Source: Paenibacillus sp. J31TS4 (GTDB lineage Bacteria; Bacillota; Bacilli; Paenibacillales; NBRC-103111). From it: 64,000 nucleotides of DNA. Position numbers and translations under genes: made by a program. The notes below the pieces were generated by a model, which saw only the letters and a program-made list of their open reading frames with translations, did not search any database and was not told where the DNA came from. Every line of letters begins with the position of its first letter. The first letter of the stretch is position 1. The stretch is from assembly GCF_018403265.1 (NCBI RefSeq), contig NZ_BOSI01000001.1:372001-436000 (forward strand). Reading direction: 5' to 3'. Shown piece after piece: positions 1-10,016 of this stretch.

Positions 1-3000
1 TCCATGATCTCCTCCCGGCCATCCACGACCTTGCGCAGCTCGAATTCGTTCGTAGCATAATTCGTACTTGCCGTCACGTAGTTGCGGTCGTCGATGTACT
101 CGAGAATGACACCCGCTTTGCCATTGCCCGGCAAGGTTCCTGTATTCACATTCACCGAGAATTCATGTTCAAGCATCCGATCGCCCTTGACCGTGAGCGC
201 TTCCCCGGCCGCAGGGGACTGCAAGCCCTTCTCGGAAACCGTCCATGCTTCATCCCAACCGCTGATATATGTACCGTATTCGCTCCAACCGGTCGTGACG
301 GTTACGTTATCCATCCGAACCTTTGCCTTGTTGCTGATCAAGCCGATTCTCCCCGGAGCAGCTATCGCTTCATGCTCGAATACCGGCCGATCGTCGTTAA
401 GGGTATAGTGATCCAATTCGGCAAACAATTTCGGACCGTTCTTATACACCCTGAGCGTATGATATTGCTCCTCGAAGTCCGCAGCACGTGGGTCATCGTG
501 CAGGAACGCGAACGTAGACGGCAAATCTGTGACCGAGCTTCCAGCAACACCGTCGATGCGGGACTGGACGACCAGCTTCCGGTCATCACGGTCAATCAAC
601 ACATTCGCATAGTTGTTCTCATCCTGATGCCATACGACAATACCGGCCTGCCCCTCATCCCCAAAATCTTTGTGATCGAATCGAAGATTGGCCTCGATAA
701 ACACGTTTTCCGCTTCGTACCCTTTCAGCAGCACCCGCTTCGAATCGCTAGATGCGTGAAAGGTCAGCGCCCCGTTGTCGATCGATACGCCAGTCTTCGG
801 AATATCGTAATGCTGCAAGCTGGCTTCCGAATCGAACCGGTCCTGGAACGTCGGTGTCCAGGCATCCGGATGGAGGCCCTCGGAATCATAGGACGTTGGT
901 CCATCGACGACCATCTCCTGATCCCAGAAGTAGACGCGATCCTTCCCTTGCCCTTCGTTGCTGTTCCAGAATGCCTTATAGGTGACCCAAGTCTCGAACC
1001 CGTTCGGCCCCTTAATCACATTCGGTTGCGACGGTCCAACAATGTCCGGTTCCACCGGATGACCGTCCGTATCGTACAGACCGAAATCCAGATGGTAGAA
1101 ATTCAATGGAGCGCTGGTGTTTTTGCTGATCTCTACGGCGATCACGTTCTCCCCGGTCTGCAGCAGATCGGCGGGAACCTCGGCCATCTTGTAGGCTCGC
1201 TGCTGTCCGTCGAATGCGAACAACTCCTTGCCGTTCACATACAGCTTTCCGTTGCCTTGTAAACGATAGCGCAGCACCGTTGTCTCCGGCACGGTATCCA
1301 GATGGAACGAGCGCTTCGCCCACATGGAAGCCGGACCGTTCGGATGGGACCAAATCTCGGATCCCGCCTTTTTTCCGTCATTGTAGATGCTCGGAATTAG
1401 CGTTCGGTTCTCATCCGGCCAGCCGAAGCCGCCCTCTCCAGACACCCAGCCATTCGTACCGGAGCCAATCTTGTTCCAGCCCGGCTGAGGCGCCGTGAAG
1501 GTATATTGATACGGCTGGCTGCCATGCTCGGCTGTTGGAAGGATTACTTTGTACTTCAGCAGGAAGCCCTCAATAGTGCGCGCCAGCAGCTTGCCCGGGT
1601 ATTTGGAATCGTTCGTAAATTCATCGTAGCTGTCGGCTTGCGCCACGCCGGTTTCATAAAGACCAGTTTCGGGGAACATCTGATTGCCGACATACAGCAT
1701 GTAATACTGGCCGTTATGGTAGTACAGCTCCGCCCCTTCGAAATTGAAGAAGTTGATATTGGCCCAGTGGCCCTTCTGTGTAGTCAACGTCTCGATCGCC
1801 TTGCTGCGGCCCGGGTTGCCCTTCTCGTTGAAGAACGATTGCACGTTCCAGACCCACGCGCCGGCGCGCCCTGGTTTTGCCGCCCCGGTATTTGGATCCG
1901 GCTCATCCGGATTGACCTTGCGCTGGAAGACCAAATCTCCGTTGTGCGCGACGAACAGCTGCGGATCGATCCCATCGTCAAACTTCTTTTCCCATAAGCT
2001 GTTACGGAAATCAGGCTCCGTGTTCATCTTGCTCGGGTCTCCGTAAAGCAACGTGGTGCCATTGAAGGTGTAGAACATCACTCCGTTATGAAAGAGCAAA
2101 TCGGAAGCCCCTAATTCGTTGTAATCCGCCGGGTTCACAACCGGGGGAGCCTTGCTCGGATCGTTCGATATTAACCTGTAGGGGCTTTCCCAATGAATCA
2201 TATCCTTCGAGCGATACACATTGCCCAATGTACCGGTTCCCATCGCATAATAGTAACCGTTGTACTTCTCGATCGTTCCGTCGTAGAGAGTCGCCTTCTT
2301 GCCTAGATCCGGCCCCGAATCAACACGGAACAGATTATCTACTGGGTTGAGAGCGAATGGATGGACCGTAACTTCGCTAGTCGCCGCCAAGCCTCCATCC
2401 TCAGTAGTAGCTGTAATGATCGCGTTGCCCGGTGCCACGCCCTTCACTCTGCCGTTCGCATCAACGGTTGCCACGGAAGGATCGGAAGACGACCAGATTA
2501 CGTTAAGATTCGATGCGTTCTTAGGCAGGATCGCAGTTGACAACAGATGCGTCCGATCCACCGCTAACGTTACTTTCGGATGATTCAGAGAAATCTCACG
2601 GACCGGTATCCCCTTGGCGATCACTACTGCAGAAGCCGTATAACCTCCGTCTGCTGTCGTTACGGTAATTGTTGCTGTTCCCGGTTGAAGCGCCTTGACG
2701 ACACCCGTTTCGTCGACCGATGCAATAGAGGAATCGTCTGAGGACCAGCTTACCTTCTGATTCGATGCATTCGCCGGTGTAACCGTCGGCGTCAATACCT
2801 GCGTCGTTCCCACCAAGATTTCCACTTCCTCAGGTGCAAGGCTTACCCCAGCAACCGGAATATTCTCAACGGTCACGGTGCTCGTCGCCGAATGTCCTCC
2901 ATCGACCGTAGTCACGGTGATCGTTGCCGTTCCTTCCGCTCTCCCTTGCACGGAAGCCTTCAGGCCGCCATTCGACGTAACCTTCGCAATGGATTCATCG

Positions 3001-4793
3001 CTGGAGGACCAGATCACATTCTGATTCGTCGCATGCTGCGGGAAAACCGTTGCAGCTAGCTCCTGCGAAAGGCCCGTCCCAAGTGTGACCGCCGCCCGAT
3101 CCAGGGTGACGCTTTGAGGATGGACTGCACCCACGATAGGCTCAACGGCAGCATTGTACAAGCGAACGTCATCGATAACCCCGTTGAAATTGGCCCCTGT
3201 CCCCGATCCGTCGAAAGCGTCAACGGCGAATCTGGCACCGAGCGCCCCTTCGTTAGCCGCTGCGGAGACTTTGTCGAAAGACGTTCCTGACTCTTTCACC
3301 AATTGTCCATCAAGGAAGAGCTTGAAGGTTTTGTTCCCGAAAGAAGCAGCAACGTGATGCCATTCGCCCGCTCCGGTCAGCTCTGAAGAAAGGATGACTC
3401 GGTCGACTGTAGGTTTGTTATTCACAACGGCAGCTTCGAGGTTCCCTCCATTCAATTGGATGGCCAATCCTGCTCCATTGCCTCCGCGCTCGAACAATAC
3501 CTGTCTGGTGTTCAAATCCTTCGGCTTGAACCACATCGAAGCTGTGAATGCGGAAAACTCATCCCTCAAGAAGGGCATCGTATTCGTATTGAGTTGAATC
3601 ATGCTTGCCGATCCATCGAAGGAAAAAGCACCTCCATCAACTCCACCATCCGGCAGCCAAGCTCCGATAGCATTGACCGAATGATAACCATTCCCAGTGG
3701 AATCCTCTGCAACTTGCTTGCCGTTATTACGGAATGGCGCATCCAGCTTGTACCAGGCGTCCAATCCATCAAAGGGCATGGAGATCCGCTTCGGAAGGAC
3801 GGTTACTTCGCTGGTAGCCGTATAGTGTCCATCCTCCGTTGTCACGGTGATAGTCGCGCTGCCCGCTTGTTTGCCTACGATAGCAGCTAGTGATGTACCG
3901 TAAACAGCAAGCGTCACGACTGATTCATCGCTGGAAGTCCAAGTAACATTGCGATTCGTGGCGAACGATGGCTCCAGAGCAGCCGTAAGATAGACCGATT
4001 CGCCGACCGTCGTGGTCAACTGCGCCTTGTTCAAGCTTACTCCGTTCACTTCGATCGAAGGCGTAACCGCTCTGTCGTACAAACGCACATTATCGATCAT
4101 CCCATTGAACCAAGCGCCAGTCTTGTCATCTCCACCGAATGCATAGACTGCGTATTTTGCGCCGATGGCAGCTTCGTTCAGCGCGGTATTCACCTTTTTA
4201 AACGACGTAGTGGTCGTTGCGGCGACCTTTCCATCCAAGTAAAGCGTGAACGTTCCATTGTCGAAGGTAACCATCGTATGGTGCCAAGAAGCGGTGTCCG
4301 TGAAATCGACAGACAAGGTTTTCCGCTCACCGCTTACTACAGCGGCCTCCAGCTTGTTTGCATTCAATTGAATCGCCATCCCCGACGCATTGCCTCCGCG
4401 TTCAATCAACACTTGCAGCTTTTGCGTGTCGTTTGCTTTAAACCATAACGAAGCGGAATGCTCAGTGAAGGCGTCTTTCAGGTACGATCCTGCCGGAGTC
4501 GACCCCAAATTCAGCTGAATGAGATCAGAAACACCGTTAAACGACAGGGCCCCGCCGTATACGCCATCCTCGACCCAAGTGCCGGTCGCACTGATAGAAT
4601 GATGGCCATTGCCGGAAGAGTCCTCTGCCACAGTCTTGCCGCTCCCTTCATAAGGCGCATCCAGCTTGTACCAAGCCATTAATCCTGGCTCCTCGCTTTT
4701 CTCCAAAGCATAAGCTTTGCCATTCGGAATTGTGCTGCATATGAGCGCCGTGATTAGGATGAATGCGAATACCTGCCGTAAGTTCTTGCTCAA
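1..4793 (-). CDS. Large secreted multidomain glycosidase-like protein (LamG, Big2, five-bladed-propeller type), 3' end outside window
   Basis: The frame is open from a TTG at 4793 to the left edge, about 1597 codons, so the C-terminus is missing. TTG is chosen because GGGGGAGGAG lies just upstream and the preceding ATG in the region runs into a stop. Residues 1-29 form a signal peptide (basic MSKNLR, hydrophobic core, then NGKAYA). LamG/concanavalin-like modules lie at about 35-245 and 335-545, and Big2 Ig-like domains at about 245-333, 552-642, 643-728 and 732-812. A GH43-like propeller starts near 818 (YDGTIEKYNGYYYAMGTG) and resumes around 1240-1310 after a galactose-binding-like insertion (about 1095-1240). 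Further beta-sandwich modules follow from about 1315. A role in extracellular polysaccharide breakdown is inferred; catalytic residues were not assigned and the substrate is unknown. Confidence 0.85.
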   Translation of the reverse strand, partial: MSKNLRQVFAFILITALICSTIPNGKAYALEKSEEPGLMAWYKLDAPYEGSGKTVAEDSSGNGHHSISATGTWVEDGVYGGALSFNGVSDLIQLNLGSTPAGSYLKDAFTEHSASLWFKANDTQKLQVLIERGGNASGMAIQLNANKLEAAVVSGERKTLSVDFTDTASWHHTMVTFDNGTFTLYLDGKVAATTTTSFKKVNTALNEAAIGAKYAVYAFGGDDKTGAWFNGMIDNVRLYDRAVTPSIEVNGVSLNKAQLTTTVGESVYLTAALEPSFATNRNVTWTSSDESVVTLAVYGTSLAAIVGKQAGSATITVTTEDGHYTATSEVTVLPKRISMPFDGLDAWYKLDAPFRNNGKQVAEDSTGNGYHSVNAIGAWLPDGGVDGGAFSFDGSASMIQLNTNTMPFLRDEFSAFTASMWFKPKDLNTRQVLFERGGNGAGLAIQLNGGNLEAAVVNNKPTVDRVILSSELTGAGEWHHVAASFGNKTFKLFLDGQLVKESGTSFDKVSAAANEGALGARFAVDAFDGSGTGANFNGVIDDVRLYNAAVEPIVGAVHPQSVTLDRAAVTLGTGLSQELAATVFPQHATNQNVIWSSSDESIAKVTSNGGLKASVQGRAEGTATITVTTVDGGHSATSTVTVENIPVAGVSLAPEEVEILVGTTQVLTPTVTPANASNQKVSWSSDDSSIASVDETGVVKALQPGTATITVTTADGGYTASAVVIAKGIPVREISLNHPKVTLAVDRTHLLSTAILPKNASNLNVIWSSSDPSVATVDANGRVKGVAPGNAIITATTEDGGLAATSEVTVHPFALNPVDNLFRVDSGPDLGKKATLYDGTIEKYNGYYYAMGTGTLGNVYRSKDMIHWESPYRLISNDPSKAPPVVNPADYNELGASDLLFHNGVMFYTFNGTTLLYGDPSKMNTEPDFRNSLWEKKFDDGIDPQLFVAHNGDLVFQRKVNPDEPDPNTGAAKPGRAGAWVWNVQSFFNEKGNPGRSKAIETLTTQKGHWANINFFNFEGAELYYHNGQYYMLYVGNQMFPETGLYETGVAQADSYDEFTNDSKYPGKLLARTIEGFLLKYKVILPTAEHGSQPYQYTFTAPQPGWNKIGSGTNGWVSGEGGFGWPDENRTLIPSIYNDGKKAGSEIWSHPNGPASMWAKRSFHLDTVPETTVLRYRLQGNGKLYVNGKELFAFDGQQRAYKMAEVPADLLQTGENVIAVEISKNTSAPLNFYHLDFGLYDTDGHPVEPDIVGPSQPNVIKGPNGFETWVTYKAFWNSNEGQGKDRVYFWDQEMVVDGPTSYDSEGLHPDAWTPTFQDRFDSEASLQHYDIPKTGVSIDNGALTFHASSDSKRVLLKGYEAENVFIEANLRFDHKDFGDEGQAGIVVWHQDENNYANVLIDRDDRKLVVQSRIDGVAGSSVTDLPSTFAFLHDDPRAADFEEQYHTLRVYKNGPKLFAELDHYTLNDDRPVFEHEAIAAPGRIGLISNKAKVRMDNVTVTTGWSEYGTYISGWDEAWTVSEKGLQSPAAGEALTVKGDRMLEHEFSVNVNTGTLPGNGKAGVILEYIDDRNYVTASTNYATNEFELRKVVDGREEIM

Positions 4794-4831
4794 TTTGCTC
4801 CTCCCCCAATGATTAGTATTGCCTCATGAGA

Positions 4832-4868
4832 GAAAGCGCTTTCCATTTATTTGAAAGAAAGCGCTTTC
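4832..4868. promoter_or_regulatory. Tandem CcpA/LacI-type operators
   Basis: Two identical 12-bp palindromes GAAAGCGCTTTC occupy 4832-4843 and 4857-4868, 25 bp apart centre to centre. They lie about 40-75 bp upstream of the start of the secreted glycosidase-like gene. The sequence matches most of the catabolite-responsive element consensus and also suits a LacI-family sugar repressor. Carbon-source control of the gene is inferred. Confidence 0.7.
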
Positions 4869-5239
4869 TAAGAGGCTTTTTCATTATAATTTACGTTTTC
4901 CCCCCGGCGGGCTCCAACAATATGACATTCCACTCCAAACTTTTGACTTTTCTCCTTCACTTACTATCATTTGGGATACGGTTCACCGCAACGACCTGTT
5001 AACGGCAAGTTTTAGGGCCATCCTTTTGAGGATGGCCCTTTCTTTGATCGCTTTTATTCAGCTGTTTTTCCCCAGACATAGGATGCAGGTAACAGGAACT
5101 CAGGTTATCTTCGTTCCAGAACGAGCAAGGCGTTCCGGCTGATCAGGGAGGTGCCGGACGACCCGTTGAAGCGTAAACAACCGTCCCCTAAGGGCCGGTT
5201 GTTGATCGATTATTCAATGTTCATTGCAGGAATACAAGC
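4869..5239. other. Intergenic region between two leftward genes
   Basis: No coding sequence is convincing here. The stretch holds a perfect 10-bp stem hairpin at 5014-5041 (AGGGCCATCC, GGATGGCCCT) with a T-rich tail reading rightward. A second hairpin at 5176-5203 (AACAACCG, CGGTTGTT) is better placed to end leftward transcription of cysI. Both are weak as textbook terminators because their U tracts are short. Confidence 0.45.
5176..5203 (-). terminator. Possible cysI terminator hairpin
   Basis: An 8-bp stem AACAACCG/CGGTTGTT encloses a 12-nt loop that can itself pair CCC with GGG. It lies 37 bp past the cysI stop and is followed on the minus strand by TTTACG, a short U run. Confidence 0.45.
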
Positions 5240-6967
5240 TTATGAATGAAACTCCTGTCCGTTGCGAACTTCTTTGACATAGCCTGCGCGGATGACAAAA
5301 TCGCCAAAATGTTCGCTATCTTGTCGTTCTTTTGCATAGTGGAAAAGAATTGGCTGGAGCGACTCCAGAATTTCTTCTTCTCCTATGTTTTCTTTGTAAA
5401 GCTTATTCAGCCGGTTGCCGGCAAACCCACCGCCCAAATACATGTTGTACTTGCCGGGCGCTTTGCCGATGAACGCGATTTCCGCCAGCATCGGCCGGGC
5501 GCATCCGTTCGGACAGCCGGTCATGCGAATAACGATCTCCTCGTCCTGTAAGCCTGCCTCCACCAGCATCGGATCGATTTTATCCAACAGCGTGGGCAGG
5601 TAACGCTCCGATTCGGCCATCGCCAAGCCGCAGGTAGGCAAAGCTACGCAGGCCATCGAATTTCTGCGCAAAGCGGTATGATGGATCCCGTCCGTGAGAC
5701 CGTATTCATTGATCAATTCCTCTATCTCTTTCTTATTCTGGCTGTTCACGCTGCCGATGATCAGATTCTGGTTAGGAGTGAGCCGGAAATCCCCCGTATG
5801 CACCTTGGCGATTTCACGGAGACCCGTCATGAGGAGGTAGTGATCCTCGTCTCTGATCCGACCGTTTTGGATAAAAAGAGTAAAGTGCCATTTCCCATTG
5901 CTGCCCTTTACCCAACCATAGCGATCCCCGTTATGATCAAAATGGTAGGAACGCGCTTCCTCAAGCTTCCATCCCAAACGCTCGCTCAGCTCGTTGATAA
6001 ACCAATCGATGCCGCGGTCGTCGATCGTGTACTTAAACCGAGCATGCTTCCGGACGGAACGGTCTCCGTAATCCCGCTGGATCGTGACAGTCTTCTCCGC
6101 TACGTCTATGATCTGCTCCGGCGTGCAAAATCCGATCACTTGGGCGACCTGGGGGTACGTTTTCGGATCGCCGTGCGTCATACCCATCCCGCCTCCCACC
6201 GTAACGTTAAAGCCCTTCAGGCGGCCTTCTTCGATAATTGCGATGAAACCCAGGTCCTGGGCAAATACGTCCACATCATTGGAAGGGGGGACGGCGATGC
6301 CGATTTTAAACTTACGCGGCAAATAGACAGGCCCATAGATCGGCTCCTGTTCTGCCGCATCACTCTCCAGACTGTCCAGCACTTTTTCGCCGTCCAGCCA
6401 GATTTCGTGATAAGCTCTCGTTCGGGGATCCAGGTGATTGCTCACTCTGGCAGCCCACTCGTACACCTCGGCATGAACTTCCGACTGGTCCGGATTCGGG
6501 TTACACATCACGTTGCGGTTGACGTCGCCGCATGCGGCCAGTGTGCTTAACAGCGCTTCGTTCACTTCCTGGATGGTCTGTTTCAAGTTCCACTTGATAA
6601 CGCCATGCAGCTGGAACGATTGACGGGTCGTGAGACGGATCGTGCCGTTGGCATATTGCTGCGCGATACGGTCCATCATCAACCACTGCGGTGGCGTGAC
6701 GACTCCGCCGGCCGCACGCACGCGAAGCATGAATTGATAAGCTGGTTCCAGCTTCTGCTTATTCCGCTCGTTGCGCAAATCCCGGTCGTCCTGCATATAG
6801 CTGCCATGGAATTTCATCAACCGATTATCATCTTCGGGTATAGAGCCCGTGATCGGGTCTTTAAGAGTCTCTGCAAGGCCCCCCCGCAAATAATTGCTCC
6901 TGCGCTTGATATCCTCTACATCGCTGTGCGGCGCACTGTTCGGTGAAAGTAAATTATTGTCCGACAT
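5240..6967 (-). CDS. cysI: Sulfite reductase [NADPH] hemoprotein beta subunit
   Basis: 575 residues, the usual length for CysI. It binds siroheme and a 4Fe-4S cluster and reduces sulfite to sulfide in cytoplasmic cysteine biosynthesis, taking electrons from CysJ. The cluster cysteines fit the family pattern C-x5-C (C440, C446 in [10 protein letters not shown]) and C-x3-C (C485, C489 in [10 protein letters not shown]). Other family blocks are [12 protein letters not shown] near 111 and [10 protein letters not shown] near 152. It follows cysJ by 38 bp on the same strand, behind a GAGAGGAG site, so the pair is almost certainly one cysJI operon. Nothing looks damaged. Confidence 0.96.
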   Translation of the reverse strand: MSDNNLLSPNSAPHSDVEDIKRRSNYLRGGLAETLKDPITGSIPEDDNRLMKFHGSYMQDDRDLRNERNKQKLEPAYQFMLRVRAAGGVVTPPQWLMMDRIAQQYANGTIRLTTRQSFQLHGVIKWNLKQTIQEVNEALLSTLAACGDVNRNVMCNPNPDQSEVHAEVYEWAARVSNHLDPRTRAYHEIWLDGEKVLDSLESDAAEQEPIYGPVYLPRKFKIGIAVPPSNDVDVFAQDLGFIAIIEEGRLKGFNVTVGGGMGMTHGDPKTYPQVAQVIGFCTPEQIIDVAEKTVTIQRDYGDRSVRKHARFKYTIDDRGIDWFINELSERLGWKLEEARSYHFDHNGDRYGWVKGSNGKWHFTLFIQNGRIRDEDHYLLMTGLREIAKVHTGDFRLTPNQNLIIGSVNSQNKKEIEELINEYGLTDGIHHTALRRNSMACVALPTCGLAMAESERYLPTLLDKIDPMLVEAGLQDEEIVIRMTGCPNGCARPMLAEIAFIGKAPGKYNMYLGGGFAGNRLNKLYKENIGEEEILESLQPILFHYAKERQDSEHFGDFVIRAGYVKEVRNGQEFHS

Positions 6968-7005
6968 ATCGGTCCTACTCCTCTCGCAATCTTTGGGACT
7001 CCGAC

Positions 7006-8832
7006 TTAGTAAACATCCCGCTGATAACGTTTCTGCTGCTGCATACGGATCAAATAGTCTGCAGCTTCCTCAGGGCTCATACGGCCTTCTAGTTCGAGGA
7101 TCCCAGCCAGAGCTGCATGAACATCATGGGCCATCTTTTTCTCGTCGCCGCAGACATAGACACAAGCTCCTTCCAGCAGCCATTGGTAAAGCTCCCGGCT
7201 CTTTTCTAGCATCCGATGCTGGACGTAAACTTTCTTCGCGCTATCGCGTGAAAACGCGACATCCATGCGCGTCAGCACGCCGTCCTTGAGCCAGCGCTTC
7301 CATTCAATCTGATAAAGGAAATCTGTGGCAAAGTGCTGGTCGCCGAAGAACAGCCAAGTCTTCCCCTGGGCTCCTGTCTCTTCCCTCTCGCTCAGAAATG
7401 CCCGGAAAGGCGCGACGCCAGTACCCGGCCCAATCATGATGATCGGCGTATCCGGGGTCGCGGGAAGCTTGAAATTCGGATTATGCTGAATGTAGATCGG
7501 CAGCGTATCGCCGGGCTGTACGCGTTCCGCGAGCTGTAGGGAAGCGACGCCATATCTATCTCGACCGTGAGCTTCATAACGGACAGCGCGCACCGTAAGA
7601 TGCGCCTCATCCGGAAAAGCTTTTGAGCTGCTAGCGATCGAGTACAGGCGGGACGGTATCTTTCGTAGGATCGACACGAATTCGCGCGCCGGAACACCAT
7701 CGAAGGAATAATCCTGAACCAAATCCAATAGATCCCGCCCATGGAGATAATCCCGTAGGTCTTGTTCGCGTCCATGCTCCATAAGCTCCTGGAGCCCGCT
7801 GCCCGAATGAAGCTTAGCCGCTTGCTCCAATAACGGCTTCGTCAGCACGGTGATCTCAAAATGGCGCAACAGCGCCTCCCGCAGCGGCCGCTTTTCGCCA
7901 TTTTTATTAACGGGAACGGGCTCTTCCGCTTTCCAGCCCATCGTTTCGATCAATTCGTCGACAAGGCGGGGATGGTTCTCCGGATAGATGCCCAGGCTGT
8001 CACCCGGTTCATACTGAAGATTCGATCCCTCAAGGCTTAGTTCGATGTGGCGGGTTTCTCGATCCGAGCCGCGGCCGTTGAGATTCAAATTTTCGAGAAC
8101 CGTGGCCTGGAATGGATTCGTTCTGTCATATCCCGCTTCCGTCCCGCCGGCAACCACCGCGCCGGTTTGAGTGCCAATGGCCGGAGCGGCCGACGCCTGG
8201 CTGAGGGAGCTTAAGACATCATTCATCCACTCCGCGGCAGGCTCGTCAAAATCCACATCACAGTCGACACGCGAAGAAAGCCGCTCAGCACCCAGCTCTT
8301 CTAAACGCTTGTCGAAATCTTTGCCCGTCTTGCAGAAAAACTCATAGGACAAATCGCCCAACGCAAGCACGGAAAACCGCAGGCCATTCAGTTGAGGCGC
8401 CCTCTTGCTGTGAAGGAACTCATAGAAGGGAATGGCGTTATCGGGCGGATCGCCTTCCCCATGCGTACTCACCACAATAAGCAGGTTTTGGACCTTCTTT
8501 AACCCATTCGGCTTGAAGTCACCCATGGAGAATAGCGTGACCTGAAACCCTCGCTCTTCCAGCTTGTTGGATACCTTCTTGGCCAACCCGTGACTGTTGC
8601 CGGTCTGCGATCCGTAGAGCACGGTCACTTCCTTGGAAGCAGCCGCCGCATTCAAAGGCACCGTCACCGTCGGAGCGGCACCCTGCGCAGAAGGTTCAGG
8701 TGTACTTTGAATCGCCATCAGATACCCGCTCAACCAGATCCGTTGAGCTTCCGTCATCGTAGGAAGAAGCCGATTTAGCAGCTCTGCTTGTTCTTGATTA
8801 AAAGGACTGTTTGTGACTTGGAGTGACAACAC
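7006..8832 (-). CDS. cysJ: Sulfite reductase [NADPH] flavoprotein alpha subunit
   Basis: 608 residues. An N-terminal region of about 60 residues precedes a flavodoxin FMN domain (about 68-210, [15 protein letters not shown]), then an FAD domain (about 235-455, [12 protein letters not shown]) and an NADPH-binding ferredoxin-reductase module (about 460-608, [16 protein letters not shown]). It passes electrons from NADPH through FAD and FMN to the CysI hemoprotein. It is first in the cysJI operon. A TATAAT on the minus strand at 8889-8884 could be the -10 of its promoter. Confidence 0.96.
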   Translation of the reverse strand: MLSLQVTNSPFNQEQAELLNRLLPTMTEAQRIWLSGYLMAIQSTPEPSAQGAAPTVTVPLNAAAASKEVTVLYGSQTGNSHGLAKKVSNKLEERGFQVTLFSMGDFKPNGLKKVQNLLIVVSTHGEGDPPDNAIPFYEFLHSKRAPQLNGLRFSVLALGDLSYEFFCKTGKDFDKRLEELGAERLSSRVDCDVDFDEPAAEWMNDVLSSLSQASAAPAIGTQTGAVVAGGTEAGYDRTNPFQATVLENLNLNGRGSDRETRHIELSLEGSNLQYEPGDSLGIYPENHPRLVDELIETMGWKAEEPVPVNKNGEKRPLREALLRHFEITVLTKPLLEQAAKLHSGSGLQELMEHGREQDLRDYLHGRDLLDLVQDYSFDGVPAREFVSILRKIPSRLYSIASSSKAFPDEAHLTVRAVRYEAHGRDRYGVASLQLAERVQPGDTLPIYIQHNPNFKLPATPDTPIIMIGPGTGVAPFRAFLSEREETGAQGKTWLFFGDQHFATDFLYQIEWKRWLKDGVLTRMDVAFSRDSAKKVYVQHRMLEKSRELYQWLLEGACVYVCGDEKKMAHDVHAALAGILELEGRMSPEEAADYLIRMQQQKRYQRDVY

Positions 8833-9108
8833 GATCCACCTCGCCCAGCATAAATGAAATTAATTCCTAGTATTCACATCGATATTATATCACTCTCATG
8901 ACCCTACCACAGCTGTTGGAGCAGGTCAATTAGAATAATCTTATAAGTTGGATTAGTTCTACTGATAACCTATCCCTGAATAGGACAACTATCACTGTTT
9001 ACAGAAAATTCAGAGCTAGCTATTACTGCCTTTATAATCGCTCAGTACACTGTATGAAGAATAAGGCAAGATGTTGGACAAATTCATTCGAGATTAGGAG
9101 GTAGCAGC
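8833..9108. promoter_or_regulatory. Divergent control region, cysJ versus importer operon
   Basis: AT-rich region between divergently transcribed operons. Leftward, TATAAT at 8889-8884 lies about 50 bp before cysJ, followed by GAATACTAGGAATTAATT, which contains a GGAATT core reminiscent of CymR-type sites; that link is tentative. Rightward, TATAAT at 9033-9038 lies about 75 bp before the first permease but has no good -35. No binding site was identified with certainty. Confidence 0.4.
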
Positions 9109-9996
9109 ATTTATACGAAACAATCATGGAAAGCGACCTTGACCGGCTACAGCTTGCTCGCACCAGCACTGCTCGTTATCGGAATCTTCGTGCTCATTCC
9201 GGTATGTTACAGCGCCGTGCTCAGCCTCTTTGCCTGGGACATGCTGAGACCGCATCCGACCTTCGTTGGAGGAGACAATTACACCCGTCTTTTTGCAGAC
9301 CCGGACTTCTATCATTCGTTGAAAATTACGTTCCTGTTCGCCTTAATGACCGTACCGACTTCGATGGGGATCGCACTCGTCTTCGCTCTCCTGCTCGACC
9401 GCGGCGCTAAAAAACTGCTCGTCGCCTATCGCTCGATGTTCTTCGCGCCCATGGTCACCTCCACCGTCGCGATCTCGGTTGTCTGGATGTTTATCTTTCA
9501 TCCCGACCATGGGCTGGCCAACGCCATTCTCGAAGGCATGGGCATGAAAGGTTTGCGCTGGCTGAACGATGCCAATACCTCCCTGCTGTCGCTGGCCATC
9601 ATGTCGGTCTGGAAGATGCTGGGTTACAACGTTATCATCCTGTTGGCGGGTTTGCAGAACATTGATTCTCACGTGTTGGAGGCGGCCAAGATCGATGGAG
9701 CCAACGAGTGGCAGACAACGCTCAAGGTGCGTTTTCCCCTTCTGTCGCCTTCTCTGTTCCTGCTGCTAATTTTGCTCACGATCGAGCAGTTCCAGACGTT
9801 CACCCAGGTCAATGTCATGACCAAGGGCGGCCCGGCCAAGAGTACGGAGCTCGTCGTGGTCCAACTCTACCACTACGCATTCGAATTGTTTCAGATGGGC
9901 TATGCCTCCGCGTTGGCCATGGTTATTTTCATCCTCGTTCTGTTGCTGGTGCTCATTCAGATGTTCGTCATAGGCCGCAAAGTTCATTACCAATAA
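9109..9996 (+). CDS. Carbohydrate/glycerophosphodiester ABC transporter permease (UgpA/MalF type)
   Basis: Multi-spanning inner-membrane permease of a binding-protein-dependent importer. The EAA loop that contacts the ATPase is VLEAAKIDGANEWQTTLKVR. The start is unusual: the only in-frame canonical start downstream of the upstream stop is TTG at 9139, which would trim the N-terminus. AGGAGG (9096-9101) is ideally spaced for an ATT at 9109, giving a typical short basic head (I/M)YTKQSWKATLTGYSLL. The coordinates use ATT; if TTG is right the protein has 285 residues. It is the first gene of a four-gene operon and is followed by the partner permease after 20 bp. Confidence 0.9.
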   Translation: MYTKQSWKATLTGYSLLAPALLVIGIFVLIPVCYSAVLSLFAWDMLRPHPTFVGGDNYTRLFADPDFYHSLKITFLFALMTVPTSMGIALVFALLLDRGAKKLLVAYRSMFFAPMVTSTVAISVVWMFIFHPDHGLANAILEGMGMKGLRWLNDANTSLLSLAIMSVWKMLGYNVIILLAGLQNIDSHVLEAAKIDGANEWQTTLKVRFPLLSPSLFLLLILLTIEQFQTFTQVNVMTKGGPAKSTELVVVQLYHYAFELFQMGYASALAMVIFILVLLLVLIQMFVIGRKVHYQ

Positions 9997-10016
9997 GGAG
10001 GAGGCTGTAATCCCCT

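Noticed and set aside
165..1262. Rightward open frame of 365 codons
   Set aside because: Antisense shadow of the secreted glycosidase frame, which reads coherent domains on the other strand.
5678..6550. Rightward open frame of 290 codons
   Set aside because: Lies entirely inside cysI on the opposite strand, with no family similarity.
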